Position numbers and translations under genes: made by a program
The notes under the pieces: model-generated
What the model saw: the letters and a program-made list of their open reading frames with translations, nothing else
Told to the model about the DNA's origin: nothing
Databases searched by the model: none
Shown: positions 35,511-44,351 of the stretch, one piece after another
How the letters are laid out: every line of letters starts with the position of its first letter
How positions within the stretch are numbered: position 1 is the first letter of the stretch
Assembly: GCF_050389775.1 (NCBI RefSeq)
Contig: NZ_CP177144.1
Span: 1,984,001 to 2,048,000 of the forward strand
Direction: 5' to 3'
Source: Marinibacterium sp050389775
GTDB lineage: Bacteria; Pseudomonadota; Alphaproteobacteria; Rhodobacterales; Rhodobacteraceae
Length of the DNA stretch: 64,000 bases

Positions 35511-35933
35511 ATGAGCGATCCCGCCCCGCATCCCCAGGATGGCACCCCGCCGACCGGCCCGACATTGCCCGGCGGCAAGCTGCGCATCGACAAGTGGCTC
35601 TGGCAGGCCCGTTTCTACAAGACCCGCAGCCTGGCCGCGCGCCAGGTCTCTGACGGCCATGTCCGGCTGAACGGCGACCGCGTGACCAAACCCGCCCAAC
35701 CCGTCACCCCCGGCGATGTCCTGACCTTTCCCCAGGGCCGCGAAATCCGCGTCGTCCGCGTGCTGGCCCTGGGCCATCGTCGTGGCCCGGCCCCCGAAGC
35801 CCGGGCGCTCTATGACGATCTCACCCCCGAGTCGCCCCCCGCAGCCGAGCGTGTCGGCGCCCGGCCGACCAAACGAAATCGTCGTGCAATAGACGCCTTG
35901 AAGGACACAGGTTCCACGGATGAGGCTTTCTGA
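35511..35933 (+). CDS. S4-domain RNA-binding protein (Hsp15/HslR-like)
   Basis: A 140-residue protein with an S4 domain: LRIDKWLWQARFYKTRSLAA, then DGHVRLNGDRVTKPAQPVTPGD. Relatives such as E. coli HslR bind stalled 50S subunits carrying nascent chains. It sits 40 bases after the helicase gene on the same strand. The C-terminal 40 residues are basic and probably disordered. Confidence 0.88.
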   Translation: MSDPAPHPQDGTPPTGPTLPGGKLRIDKWLWQARFYKTRSLAARQVSDGHVRLNGDRVTKPAQPVTPGDVLTFPQGREIRVVRVLALGHRRGPAPEARALYDDLTPESPPAAERVGARPTKRNRRAIDALKDTGSTDEAF

Positions 35934-35974
35934 AGGTCAACGTTCCGACCGTGATTTTTCTGGCGGCCATTGCC

Positions 35975-36003
35975 TTGAACCCCCCCGAAACCTGTTCTAG
36001 CTA
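35975..36003 (+). promoter_or_regulatory. Possible fdxA promoter
   Basis: TTGAAC (35975-35980) and TAGCTA (35998-36003) are separated by 17 bases, 34 bases upstream of the ferredoxin start. The -35 is good and the -10 is poor. Confidence 0.3.
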
Positions 36004-36036
36004 CACTCCGTCAGCCGATACGGAAGCCCGAGCCAA

Positions 36037-36375
36037 ATGACCTATGTCGTCACCGACAACTGCATCAACTGCAAGTACACCGATTGCGTGGAAGTCTGCC
36101 CCGTGGACTGTTTCTACGAAGGTGAAAACACGCTGGTGATCCATCCTGACGAATGCATCGACTGCGGTGTCTGCGAACCCGAATGCCCGGCCGACGCCAT
36201 CCGCCCGGATACCGAGCCGGACATGGAAGAATGGGTCGAATTCAACCGCAAGTATTCGGAACTCTGGCCGGTGATCATCTCGAAGAAGGACCCGATGCCC
36301 GATTACGAAAAGCATGACGGCGAAGAGGGCAAGCTCGAGAAATACTTCTCCGAAGCCCCTGGCGAGGGCGGCTGA
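36037..36375 (+). CDS. fdxA: Seven-iron ferredoxin (FdxA)
   Basis: A 112-residue 7Fe ferredoxin. Cys9, Cys17 and Cys50 fit the [3Fe-4S] site; Cys21, Cys40, Cys43 and Cys46 fit the [4Fe-4S] site, as in Azotobacter FdxA. The sequence DNCINCKYTDCVEVCPVDCF starts at residue 7. The C-terminal tail (about 60 residues, acidic) is typical of the proteobacterial group. It precedes carD on the same strand. Confidence 0.95.
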   Translation: MTYVVTDNCINCKYTDCVEVCPVDCFYEGENTLVIHPDECIDCGVCEPECPADAIRPDTEPDMEEWVEFNRKYSELWPVIISKKDPMPDYEKHDGEEGKLEKYFSEAPGEGG

Positions 36376-36488
36376 GCGATTCGCCCGCGGCGCCAGGTGC
36401 CGCAACGTTTCGGGCCCGGTTTGCCGCAAATCGGCGGTGAATCGCCCGTGGTTTGATCATATCCCGGCCTGCCGCCGGTCCACTCGCC

Positions 36489-36517
36489 TTTTCCGGGCGC
36501 CAATTTTGTGGTATAAG
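36489..36517 (+). promoter_or_regulatory. Possible carD promoter
   Basis: TTTTCC (36489-36494) and TATAAG (36512-36517) are separated by 17 bases. This would give a leader of about 150 bases before carD. The -10 matches five of six consensus bases; the -35 is weak. Confidence 0.35.
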
Positions 36518-36674
36518 GCAGGTTCAACGAAGCCTACGGCCGGAGCTGTCCACATCTTGCTGCCACTCAGGGACGGCTAACATCGATCCATCAGAACCGC
36601 TGGACGGGATATCAAGTTTCCCGGCCTGCGGATCTTTGTCGCCTGCTCCGGCCGTCAAGCAAGGAAAAACTTGA

Positions 36675-37184
36675 ATGAGTAAATCGAAGAAGCTCGAATT
36701 CCGCCCCAATGACTACGTGGTATACCCGGCGCATGGCGTTGGCCAGATCATGTCGATCGAGGAGCAGGAAGTCGCCGGCATCAAGCTGGAGCTTTTCGTT
36801 ATTTCCTTCGAAAAGGACAAGATGACCCTGCGGGTGCCCACCGCCAAGGCCACCGAGATCGGGATGCGCTCGCTGTCCTCGCCGGACGTGATTTCCAAGG
36901 CCATGACCACGCTCAAGGGCAAGGCCAAGGTCAAGCGGGCCATGTGGTCGCGCCGGGCTCAGGAATACGAACAGAAGATCAATTCGGGCGATCTGATCTC
37001 GATCGCCGAGGTGGTCCGCGACCTGCACCGCACCGATGACCAGCGCGAGCAGAGCTATTCGGAACGCCAGCTCTACGAAGCCGCGCTCGAACGGCTGACC
37101 CGCGAAGTTGCCGCCGTGTCGGGCAGCGACGAGGTTGCCGCGGCCAAGAAGGTCGACGATGTGCTGATGTCGCGCGCGGCCTGA
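36675..37184 (+). CDS. carD: CarD family transcriptional regulator
   Basis: A 169-residue protein with the N-terminal CarD/TRCF RNA-polymerase-binding domain (NDYVVYPAHGVGQIMSIEE) and a C-terminal helical DNA-binding region. Characterised CarD proteins bind the RNA polymerase beta subunit and stabilise open complexes at rRNA and other promoters. The start follows AAGGAAAAAC. A strong terminator follows at 37218. Confidence 0.93.
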   Translation: MSKSKKLEFRPNDYVVYPAHGVGQIMSIEEQEVAGIKLELFVISFEKDKMTLRVPTAKATEIGMRSLSSPDVISKAMTTLKGKAKVKRAMWSRRAQEYEQKINSGDLISIAEVVRDLHRTDDQREQSYSERQLYEAALERLTREVAAVSGSDEVAAAKKVDDVLMSRAA

Positions 37185-37217
37185 TCCGCCCGCCGGCATA
37201 GCGCCGTCCGCAAAAAC

Positions 37218-37246
37218 AAGGCCGCGCCCGGGCGCGGCCTTTGTCG
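37218..37246 (+). terminator. Intrinsic terminator of carD
   Basis: A perfect 24-base palindrome (37218-37241), arms AAGGCCGCGCCC and GGGCGCGGCCTT, is followed by TTGTCGTTT. It lies 34 bases past the carD stop and before the convergent cobS gene. Confidence 0.8.
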
Positions 37247-37295
37247 TTTCTGCCCTGCTGTATTTCTGTCCTGCTGTGTCGCGCCGGCCCCGCCC

Positions 37296-38051
37296 TCAAG
37301 CCGCGATCAGCGCACCCAGCAACACGGCCAACGCGGTCAGCTGCTGAGTCGCCCCCAGGATGTCGCCGGTCTGGCCGCCCAGCCGGTGCATCGCGAGGCG
37401 CCCCAGCAAGGGGGCGACAAGCAGACCCGGCCCGATCAGCGCCCAGGCCAGCGCCGCCACCCCGCCCAGCCCGGCCGTCACCACCGCCGCCAGCCCCAGG
37501 GCCAGCCCCACCGGCCAGGCCGGCGGCTGGCCCACGTGGCGCGCCAGCCCGTCCTTGCGCGCATGGGGCAGGGCGGTCATCAGCACCGTCACCATCGCCC
37601 GCGAAACCACTTCGGCCAGAATCAGCGGCACGATCCCCATGGGCAGCAACACGGCCAGCGCCTGCCAGCGCAGCCCCACCGACAGCACGAGCGCCAGCAG
37701 CCCATAGGTGCCGATCCGGCTGTCGCGCATGATCTCCAGCCGCCGCTCAGGCGTCATCCCGCCCCAGAGCCCGTCCGCCGTGTCCGCCAGCCCGTCCTCG
37801 TGCATCGCCCCGGTGGCCATGACCTGCACCACCAGCACCAGCCCGGCGGCCACCCCGGCCGGCAGGCCGATGGCCAGCCCGGCCAGCCCGGCGCCCCCGG
37901 CCAGAAGCGCCACGACCAGCCCCACCAGCGGAAAGGCCCAGGCCGCCCGGGCCTGGCCGTCGAACGCTCCGTCGGGCAGGCGGGGCAGGGGCAGCCGGGT
38001 CAGCAGGGCCAGGGCCACGCCGATATCCATCAGGGGGCGAATTCTGCGCAT
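37296..38051 (-). CDS. cobS: Adenosylcobinamide-GDP ribazoletransferase (CobS)
   Basis: A 251-residue polytopic membrane enzyme that joins alpha-ribazole to adenosylcobinamide-GDP, the final assembly of cobalamin. The family stretches are visible: DIGVALALLTRLPLP near the start, GAMHEDGLADTADGLWGG (the metal-binding segment), and MRDSRIGTYGLLALVLSV. It is divergent from cobT across 75 bases, so both are likely expressed together. No cobalamin riboswitch fits in that gap. Confidence 0.95.
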   Translation of the reverse strand: MRRIRPLMDIGVALALLTRLPLPRLPDGAFDGQARAAWAFPLVGLVVALLAGGAGLAGLAIGLPAGVAAGLVLVVQVMATGAMHEDGLADTADGLWGGMTPERRLEIMRDSRIGTYGLLALVLSVGLRWQALAVLLPMGIVPLILAEVVSRAMVTVLMTALPHARKDGLARHVGQPPAWPVGLALGLAAVVTAGLGGVAALAWALIGPGLLVAPLLGRLAMHRLGGQTGDILGATQQLTALAVLLGALIAA

Positions 38052-38126
38052 GTTGCGGCTCGGCTCTTGTCGCGAGGATCTGGGCCGTTAAACACCTCGC
38101 ACCGACAGGATGCAACGAGGTCCCCG

Positions 38127-39140
38127 ATGACGGCTCCCTTCACCACGCTCGACGAATTCCGCACCCTGCTGTCCCGGGCCCCCGCGCCCGACCAGCCGGC
38201 CATCGATGGCGCCCGGGACCGCAACACCCAGCTGACCAAGCCCCCCGGCGCGCTCGGCCGTCTCGAGGACCTGGCCGCCTGGTATGCCGGCTGGCGGGCG
38301 GACCCGCGCCCGGTGATCACCGCGCCCCAGGTCATCGTCTTTGCCGGCAACCATGGCGTCGCCGCCCGCGGCGTCTCGGCCTTTCCGCCCGATGTCACCG
38401 TCCAGATGGTGGCCAATTTCCGGGCCGGCGGCGCGGCGATCAACCAACTCGCCCGCGAGGCCGGCGCCCGGATGGATGTCCATGCCTTGGACCTCGACCG
38501 CCCGACCGCCGATTTCACCGAAGGCCCGGCCATGACCGAGGCCGATTGCGTCGCCGCCCTGGCCCTGGGCTGGCAGGCCGTCGATCCTGCCAGCGACCTG
38601 CTGGTCGTGGGCGAGATGGGCATCGGCAACACCACTCCGGCCGCGGCCATCGCCCTGGCGCTCTTCGGCGGCGAGGCCGGTGACTGGACCGGCCGTGGCA
38701 CCGGGGTGGACGATGCCGCCCTGGCGCTCAAGACACAGGTCGTGGCCGATGGCGTGGCCCGCCACGGTGCCGCCGGCGACGGGCTGGCCATCCTGGCTTG
38801 CCTCGGCGGGCGCGAACTGGCCGCCATGGCCGGCGCCATCGCCGCCGCCCGCGCCCATCGCATTCCCGTCATCCTCGATGGGTTCATCTGCTGCGCCGCG
38901 GCCGCCACGCTCGACGCTGCCGCGCCCGGCGCGCTCGATCATGCCATCGCCGGTCATTGCAGCGCCGAAGGCGCCCATGCCGCCGTGCTCGACCGGCTCG
39001 GCAAGACCCCTCTGCTGTCCCTGGGCCTGCGGCTGGGCGAGGGCTCGGGCGCGGCGCTGGCCATCCCGCTGCTCAAGGCCGCGCTGGCCTGCCATTCCGG
39101 CATGGCCACCTTCGCCGAAGCCGGCGTCTCGGCCGGCTGA
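38127..39140 (+). CDS. cobT: Nicotinate-nucleotide-dimethylbenzimidazole phosphoribosyltransferase
   Basis: A 337-residue enzyme that makes alpha-ribazole phosphate from dimethylbenzimidazole and nicotinate mononucleotide, supplying the lower base for CobS next door. Conserved segments include TKPPGALGRLEDLAAWYAG, FAGNHGVAARGVSAFPPDVT, GEMGIGNTTPAAAI and GEGSGAALAIPLLKAA near the end. The ATG at 38127 follows GAGG about 6 bases upstream. This enzyme is named cobT in enterics and cobU in some alphaproteobacterial schemes. Confidence 0.95.
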   Translation: MTAPFTTLDEFRTLLSRAPAPDQPAIDGARDRNTQLTKPPGALGRLEDLAAWYAGWRADPRPVITAPQVIVFAGNHGVAARGVSAFPPDVTVQMVANFRAGGAAINQLAREAGARMDVHALDLDRPTADFTEGPAMTEADCVAALALGWQAVDPASDLLVVGEMGIGNTTPAAAIALALFGGEAGDWTGRGTGVDDAALALKTQVVADGVARHGAAGDGLAILACLGGRELAAMAGAIAAARAHRIPVILDGFICCAAAATLDAAAPGALDHAIAGHCSAEGAHAAVLDRLGKTPLLSLGLRLGEGSGAALAIPLLKAALACHSGMATFAEAGVSAG

Positions 39141-39270
39141 ACGGCCCAAAGCCCGGTCCGGCCCCCCTGATCGCGCTTGCCGGGCCTCCGGGCCCGGTTA
39201 TGATCGGCCGGACTTCGAACACCACAATGGCCGGGGCAACGGCCGCGATCACGACAACGGGGCAGGCAAC

Positions 39271-40068
39271 ATGAAGATCAGAACCATCGCCTTGGCCTTG
39301 GGCCTGATGACCGCCCAGCTCCTGCCGGCGCCCACCCGCGCCGAAAGCCCGCTGCTCGACGTGCCCAATTTCCCCGATTTCGCCCTGCTGGGCGTAGGCC
39401 GCGGCCCGCGCTATCTCGGCTCGGACGAAGACACCGTTGCCGTGGCCCCTGCCGTCCAACTCGATCTCGGGTCGCAATATGTCAGCCTTCAGGCCAATTA
39501 CCTCAGCATCAACCTGATGCACCATGGCCGCTGGCAGGCCGGCCCGGCCGGCATCCTGCGCTTCGGCCGGCGCAACGTCGACAACCCTCAGATCGACGCC
39601 CTGCCGGATGTCGACATGTCGGTCGATCTCGGCGGCTTCCTCGCCTATGAATTCGGAGGCCCCGATCCGCGCGACCGCTGGCGCTTCAACTTTGGCGCCC
39701 TTCAGGATGTCACCGGAGCCCATGGCGGGATGGTCGCCGATTTCGGCATCCGCCGCTGGCTGCCCGTCGGCCGCTACGGCGCCTTCGGCCTGGCCGCCGC
39801 CGCCTCATGGGGCTCCGAGGATTACATGGATACCTATTTCTCGGTCAGCCCCGCGGATGCCCTGCTCAGTGGCCTGCCGTCCTATTCCGCCGGCCCGGGC
39901 TGGCGCGATGCCCGCGCCATGGCCCTCTTCGTCCAGCCGGTCAGCCGGGAATGGGCCGTCGGCGCCGGGCTGCTCTATTCCTACCTGCTCCAGGATGCCG
40001 GCTCCAGCCCGGTCACCCTTTCGCGCGACCAGCTCTATTTCGGCATCGGCATCGCCCGCGCCTGGTAA
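39271..40068 (+). CDS. MipA/OmpV family outer-membrane protein
   Basis: A 265-residue protein with a signal peptide (MKIRTIALALGLMTAQLLPAPTRA). The mature part has alternating hydrophobic/polar beta strands and ends in the aromatic IGIARAW, as for beta-barrels. GRGPRYLGSDEDTVAVAPAV near the mature N terminus is the MipA/OmpV signature region. Function in this organism unknown. It is a single gene. Confidence 0.8.
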   Translation: MKIRTIALALGLMTAQLLPAPTRAESPLLDVPNFPDFALLGVGRGPRYLGSDEDTVAVAPAVQLDLGSQYVSLQANYLSINLMHHGRWQAGPAGILRFGRRNVDNPQIDALPDVDMSVDLGGFLAYEFGGPDPRDRWRFNFGALQDVTGAHGGMVADFGIRRWLPVGRYGAFGLAAAASWGSEDYMDTYFSVSPADALLSGLPSYSAGPGWRDARAMALFVQPVSREWAVGAGLLYSYLLQDAGSSPVTLSRDQLYFGIGIARAW

Positions 40069-40430
40069 CCCTGCCAACCGCCTGGCACCCCGCCCTTTGC
40101 CCGGTTGCCCCCAACACGCCCCCCTCCGGCCAGAGCGCCACGCTCCTGCTTCTTTCTCTTCATAAATATCCGGCCGTCGGCCCGCCCTGGCGCGCAATAT
40201 CCCAGAAAAGGGCGCTGCCCCTTTCGCCCCACGACGCAACACGCGGGACACGAGCGTAGCAATCCAGGACAGGGCGTGCCCACGGCGCAGAACCCCGGAA
40301 ACGGGCGCCTCTGCCCACCACCGTGACGCAACAATCCAAAATGCGCGCTGCCCCGTCCGCTGCCGGGCACAGCACCCTGAACAGCGCGCCGCACCTACCG
40401 ACCGTACCGCCAAGACAGCCTCTCGCCCCC
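40069..40430. other. Convergent intergenic gap with motif copy 4
   Basis: No coding frame. It holds the interspersed motif (40147-40171) and, beyond it, loose repeats around GACGCAAC and GCAATCCA near 40225-40350, similar in feel to the slyX-hisS gap. No clear terminator. Confidence 0.5.
40147..40171 (+). repeat. Interspersed 25-base motif, copy 4
   Basis: This copy reads TGCTTCTTTCTCTT, CAT, then AAATATCC, followed by GGCCG. It lies 79 bases after the MipA-like gene stop, same orientation as the other four. Confidence 0.85.
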
Positions 40431-42353
40431 TCAGGCCGATTTCTTCGTCGTCTCGCTGGCCCGCGACATCAGCGCCGTCTCCAGGTCCTTCTGCAACTCC
40501 CGCGCCCGCGCGATATAAGCCGCGTTCTGTGTTGTCGGCACCTCGGGGTCCCACAGGTCGGCCAGCTCGCGCACCGTCTGCCGGTCGTGGGTGTAGAACG
40601 TCTGTTCCGCCGTCGCCGCCTCGAACTCGGTCAACCCGGCGTTCTCCAGCACGTAACGCCCGGCCCGCAGGCTCGAATCGAACATCTCGCGCACGATGTC
40701 ATTGGCCCCGGCCCGGTAGAGCTCGTAGACTTGGTTGCGGTCATAGGCCCGGGCGATGATATGCAGGTCGGGGCGCTCGCGCCGGGCATAGGTCACCAGC
40801 TGGGTCACCTTCTTGGGATCGTCCATCGCCGCGACCAGGATGCGCGCCTTGCCCAGCCCCGCCGCCCGCAACAGCTCGGGCCGGGTCGGATCGCCCAGGA
40901 ACCCCTTGAAGCCGAACCGCCGCATCAGCTGGATCGTCTCCATGTCGTGGTCCAGAACCACCGTCTGGATCCCGCTGGCCTGCACCAGCCGGTTCACGAT
41001 CTGGCCGAACCGCCCGATGCCGGCAATGATCACCGGGCCTTCGACGGTGATCGGATCGGGCTCCAGCACGGTCTTGGCCTCGGTCATCCGCCGCGACAGC
41101 CGGTCATACAGGATGAACAGCGCCGGCGTGATCAGCATCGACAGCGCCACGACCAGCAACAGCGTCTCGCCCACGGCATTTGTGATCACATTCTGCTGCA
41201 GCGAGAACGAGATCAGCACGAAACCGAATTCCCCGGCCTGGGCCAGCGACAGGGTGAACAGCCACAGGTCGCGCCGGCGCAGGCCAAAGGTGCGCCCCAG
41301 CAGGTAGAGGATCGCGCCCTTGGCCACCATCAGCAGCAGCGTCATGCCCAGGATGCGCAGCGGGTCTCCAAAGAGCACGCCGAACTGGATGCCCGCGCCC
41401 ACGGTGATGAAAAACAGCCCCAGCAACAAGCCCTTGAACGGCTCCAGGTCGCTTTCCATCTCGTGCTTGAATTCGCTGTTGGCCAGCACGACACCGGCCA
41501 GGAATGTGCCAAGTGCCGGTGACAGGCCAACCAGCGTCATCAGGAAGGCAATGCCCACCACGATCAGCAGGGCCACGGCCGTATGCATCTCGCGCAGGCG
41601 CGAGACATAGATGAAATGAAACAGCGGCCGGACCAGGTAGATCCCGGCCAGGATCACCGCCGCCACCGCCGCCAGGGTCACCAGCGTCACGCCCCAGCCG
41701 GGCAGCCCTTCGACCAGCGACAGCTCGGCGCCATGACCCGCCCCATGGCCGGCGCCGTGTTCGGCGCCATTGGTCCCGGCCAGCTCGATCGTGCCGCTGT
41801 CGTTCACCCGCGCTCGCTGGGCCGGGCCCTGGTGCACGGCGGTGGCCGACAGCAGGGGCAGGAAGGCCAGGATCGGGATCACGGCCACGTCCTGGGTCAG
41901 CAGCACGGAAAACACGCTGCGCCCGCCCTGGGTCTGGGTCAGCCCCTTTTCCGACAGGGTCTGCAGCACGATGGCTGTCGAGGACAGCGCCAGGGTCAGC
42001 CCGATCGACAGCGCCGGCCCCCAGCCCTGGCCAAAGGCCATGGTCACGGCCATCAGCGCCAGCGCTGTCAGAATGACCTGCGGCGCGCCCAGCCCCATCA
42101 GCTTGGTCCGCATGTTCCACAGCGTGCGCGGGTCCAGTTCCAGCCCGATCAGGAACAGCATCATGACCACGCCGAACTCGGCCACGTGCTGGATGCTTTC
42201 TGTCTCGGACCCTACCAGCCCCAGCACCGGCCCGACGATGATGCCCGCCGCCAGGTAGCCCAGCACCGATCCCAGCCCCAGCCGCGCGGCGATCGGCACG
42301 GCCAGCACGGCCGTCGCCAGGTAGATCGTGGCCTGGTAGAGAAAGCTTTCCAT
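40431..42353 (-). CDS. Kef-type K+/H+ antiporter (CPA2) with RCK domain
   Basis: A 640-residue cation:proton antiporter. The membrane domain spans about residues 1-395 in 12 or more helices, with a His/Gly-rich loop (GTNGAEHGAGHGAGHGAELS) near residue 200. A TrkA-N/RCK domain follows (about 430-555), starting IIAGIGRFGQIVNRLVQASG with the NAD-binding Gly pattern. KefB/KefC relatives release K+ in response to electrophiles, gated by glutathione adducts. No KefF/KefG partner gene is adjacent. The extra His-rich loop is unusual and may bind metal. Confidence 0.9.
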   Translation of the reverse strand: MESFLYQATIYLATAVLAVPIAARLGLGSVLGYLAAGIIVGPVLGLVGSETESIQHVAEFGVVMMLFLIGLELDPRTLWNMRTKLMGLGAPQVILTALALMAVTMAFGQGWGPALSIGLTLALSSTAIVLQTLSEKGLTQTQGGRSVFSVLLTQDVAVIPILAFLPLLSATAVHQGPAQRARVNDSGTIELAGTNGAEHGAGHGAGHGAELSLVEGLPGWGVTLVTLAAVAAVILAGIYLVRPLFHFIYVSRLREMHTAVALLIVVGIAFLMTLVGLSPALGTFLAGVVLANSEFKHEMESDLEPFKGLLLGLFFITVGAGIQFGVLFGDPLRILGMTLLLMVAKGAILYLLGRTFGLRRRDLWLFTLSLAQAGEFGFVLISFSLQQNVITNAVGETLLLVVALSMLITPALFILYDRLSRRMTEAKTVLEPDPITVEGPVIIAGIGRFGQIVNRLVQASGIQTVVLDHDMETIQLMRRFGFKGFLGDPTRPELLRAAGLGKARILVAAMDDPKKVTQLVTYARRERPDLHIIARAYDRNQVYELYRAGANDIVREMFDSSLRAGRYVLENAGLTEFEAATAEQTFYTHDRQTVRELADLWDPEVPTTQNAAYIARARELQKDLETALMSRASETTKKSA

Positions 42354-42404
42354 GTCGTCGGGTCCTTTCGGGTCGGATGGGGCGGCGCGGGCAGGGGCCC
42401 GGGG

Positions 42405-42875
42405 TCAGGTCGGCAGGGGCGCGTCGCGCTTGAGCTGGTCCATGACGATCTGGCTCTGCACCCGGGCGACGGCCGGATGGGTCAGCAGGACCTCGTGCAG
42501 CAGCCGGTTCAGCCCGGCCAGGTCGGCGCAATAGACCCGCAGCAGGTAATCGGCCTCGCCGGTCATGGTCCAGGCGCTGGTGATCTCGGGCCGGGTGCTG
42601 ACCAGCCGGGCAAAGCTTTTCGATTGTTCGGGCCCGTGGCGGGCCAGCTGGACCTGGACAAAGCCCTGCACCGTCAGCCCCAGCCGCGCCGGATCGAGCC
42701 GCGCGGCATATCCCTGGATGTAACCCTCGGCCTCCAGCCGCTGGCGTCGCCGGCCGGCCTGGCTGGGCGACAGGTTCAGCATCTCGCCCAGCTGGTGGGC
42801 GGTGAGGTGGGCATCGGTCTGCAGGGCGGCCAGCAGCCGCGTGTCGGTGGCATCAAGCATCTGCGCAAATTTCAT
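42405..42875 (-). CDS. Lrp/AsnC family transcriptional regulator
   Basis: A 156-residue regulator: a helix-turn-helix (DTRLLAALQTDAHLTAHQLG, then LSPSQAGRRRQRLEAEGYI) and an Lrp ligand-binding domain (SAWTMTGEADYLLRVYCADL). It is divergent from hppD, as in many bacteria where an AsnC-type gene controls aromatic amino acid breakdown. The ATG at 42875 (MKFAQMLDATD) is chosen; ATGs at 42893 and 42860 are possible. Confidence 0.9.
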   Translation of the reverse strand: MKFAQMLDATDTRLLAALQTDAHLTAHQLGEMLNLSPSQAGRRRQRLEAEGYIQGYAARLDPARLGLTVQGFVQVQLARHGPEQSKSFARLVSTRPEITSAWTMTGEADYLLRVYCADLAGLNRLLHEVLLTHPAVARVQSQIVMDQLKRDAPLPT

Positions 42876-43010
42876 CTGTCGCCCGGGTTTCATGCGGAGT
42901 TTAAGCGTAAATCCATGATCGTTGCATGAACAATGCGCAAAATACTCCCCGGCCATGACGTATTTTTGATCCAACCCGACGGTTGCCCGTCCGGCAAGGA
43001 GGATCAGGCC

Positions 43011-44105
43011 ATGGGACCTTTCCCGCACGACGCCCCGAAATCGCAGATCACGGCCGACAACCCGGCCGGCACCGACGGGTTCGAATTCGTCGAATTCGCC
43101 CATCCCGACCCGCAGGCTTTGCGCGATCTCTTCAGCCGCATGGGCTATGTGCTGGTCGGCCGCCACAAGGCCAAGGAGGTCGAACTCTGGCAGCAGGGCG
43201 ACATCACCTATGTGCTAAACGCCGATCCGCAATCCTTTGCCGCGCGCTTCGTGGCCGAACACGGGCCCTGTGCCCCGTCGATGGGCTGGCGGGTGGTCGA
43301 TGCGCGCCATGCCTATGATCGGGCGATCTCCCTGGGGGCCGAGCCCTACGATGCGCCGGACAAGACGATGAACGTGCCGGCGATCAAGGGCATCGGGGGG
43401 TCGCTGATCTATTTCATCGACCAGTATTACGACACCTCGCCCTATAACGAGGAGTTCGACTGGCTGGCCCCGTCGAAGCCGCGCGGTGTCGGGTTTTTCT
43501 ACCTCGATCACCTGACGCACAATGTCTTCAAGGGCAACATGGACACCTGGTTCCGGTTCTACGGCGACCTGTTCAATTTCCGCCAGATCCGCTTCTTCGA
43601 CATCGAGGGCAAGTATTCCGGCCTGTTCAGCCGTGCGCTGACCTCGCCCTGCGGCCGCATCCGCATTCCGATCAACGAGGACCGGGGCGAGACCGGCCAG
43701 ATCGTGGCCTACCTGAAGAAATACAAGGGCGAGGGCATCCAGCATATCGCCGTGGGGGCCGACGACATCTATGATTCGGTGGATGCGATTTCCGAGCGGG
43801 GGATCGCCTTCATGCCCGGGCCGAACGCGGCCTATTACGACGCTTCGCGCGAGCGGGTGCAGGGCCATGACGAGCCGCTGGAGCGGATGCGCCGCCATGG
43901 CATCCTGATCGACGGCGAAGGCGTGGTGGATGGCGGCGAAACCAGGATCCTGCTGCAGATCTTCTCCAAGACGGTGATCGGGCCGATCTTCTTCGAGTTC
44001 ATCCAGCGCAAGGGCGATGACGGCTTCGGCGAGGGCAATTTCAAGGCGCTCTTCGAATCCATCGAGCAGGAACAGATCGCCAACGGAGAACTGGCCGCCG
44101 AATGA
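43011..44105 (+). CDS. hppD: 4-Hydroxyphenylpyruvate dioxygenase
   Basis: A 364-residue iron enzyme that turns 4-hydroxyphenylpyruvate into homogentisate in tyrosine degradation. Two VOC domains are present. Ligands fit His in YLDHLTHNVF, His in GIQHIAVGADD and Glu in FFEFIQRKGDDGFGEGNF. The ATG at 43011 has AAGGAGG upstream. The divergent Lrp-type gene likely regulates it. No homogentisate dioxygenase gene is in the window. Confidence 0.95.
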   Translation: MGPFPHDAPKSQITADNPAGTDGFEFVEFAHPDPQALRDLFSRMGYVLVGRHKAKEVELWQQGDITYVLNADPQSFAARFVAEHGPCAPSMGWRVVDARHAYDRAISLGAEPYDAPDKTMNVPAIKGIGGSLIYFIDQYYDTSPYNEEFDWLAPSKPRGVGFFYLDHLTHNVFKGNMDTWFRFYGDLFNFRQIRFFDIEGKYSGLFSRALTSPCGRIRIPINEDRGETGQIVAYLKKYKGEGIQHIAVGADDIYDSVDAISERGIAFMPGPNAAYYDASRERVQGHDEPLERMRRHGILIDGEGVVDGGETRILLQIFSKTVIGPIFFEFIQRKGDDGFGEGNFKALFESIEQEQIANGELAAE

Positions 44106-44116
44106 CGCCGGCGCGT

Positions 44117-44131
44117 CCCCCTGCAAGGGGG
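44117..44131 (+). terminator. Small hairpin after hppD
   Basis: CCCCCT (44117-44122) and AGGGGG (44126-44131) form a 6-bp stem with a 3-base loop, 11 bases after the hppD stop. No T-run follows. Further palindromic pieces lie at 44236-44290. Confidence 0.3.
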
Positions 44132-44351
44132 GATGAGCCGACCACGGCTGTGGCCCTGCGGCCTGCGTCTTGGTGCCCTGTCCGAAGTCAGCAACGGCCC
44201 GACACCTTTCCCGATGTCATCTGTGCCGCGCCGCCTGTCTGCATGTAGACAGCATCCTTGCCGTGCGGCCTGTCCGCACGCAGGCAGGGCTATGCAATCA
44301 GCGATGCGCCGCCTTGTTCAAGACAACCGCACCGCGCCGCCCGTTCCCGTG

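Noticed and set aside
38052..38126. Cobalamin riboswitch between cobS and cobT
   Set aside because: The 75-base divergent gap is too short, and no B12-box sequence is visible.
43011..44105. VOC-family glyoxalase instead of hppD
   Set aside because: Length, two-domain layout and the final Glu-containing FFEFIQRKGDDGFG segment are specific to HPPD.
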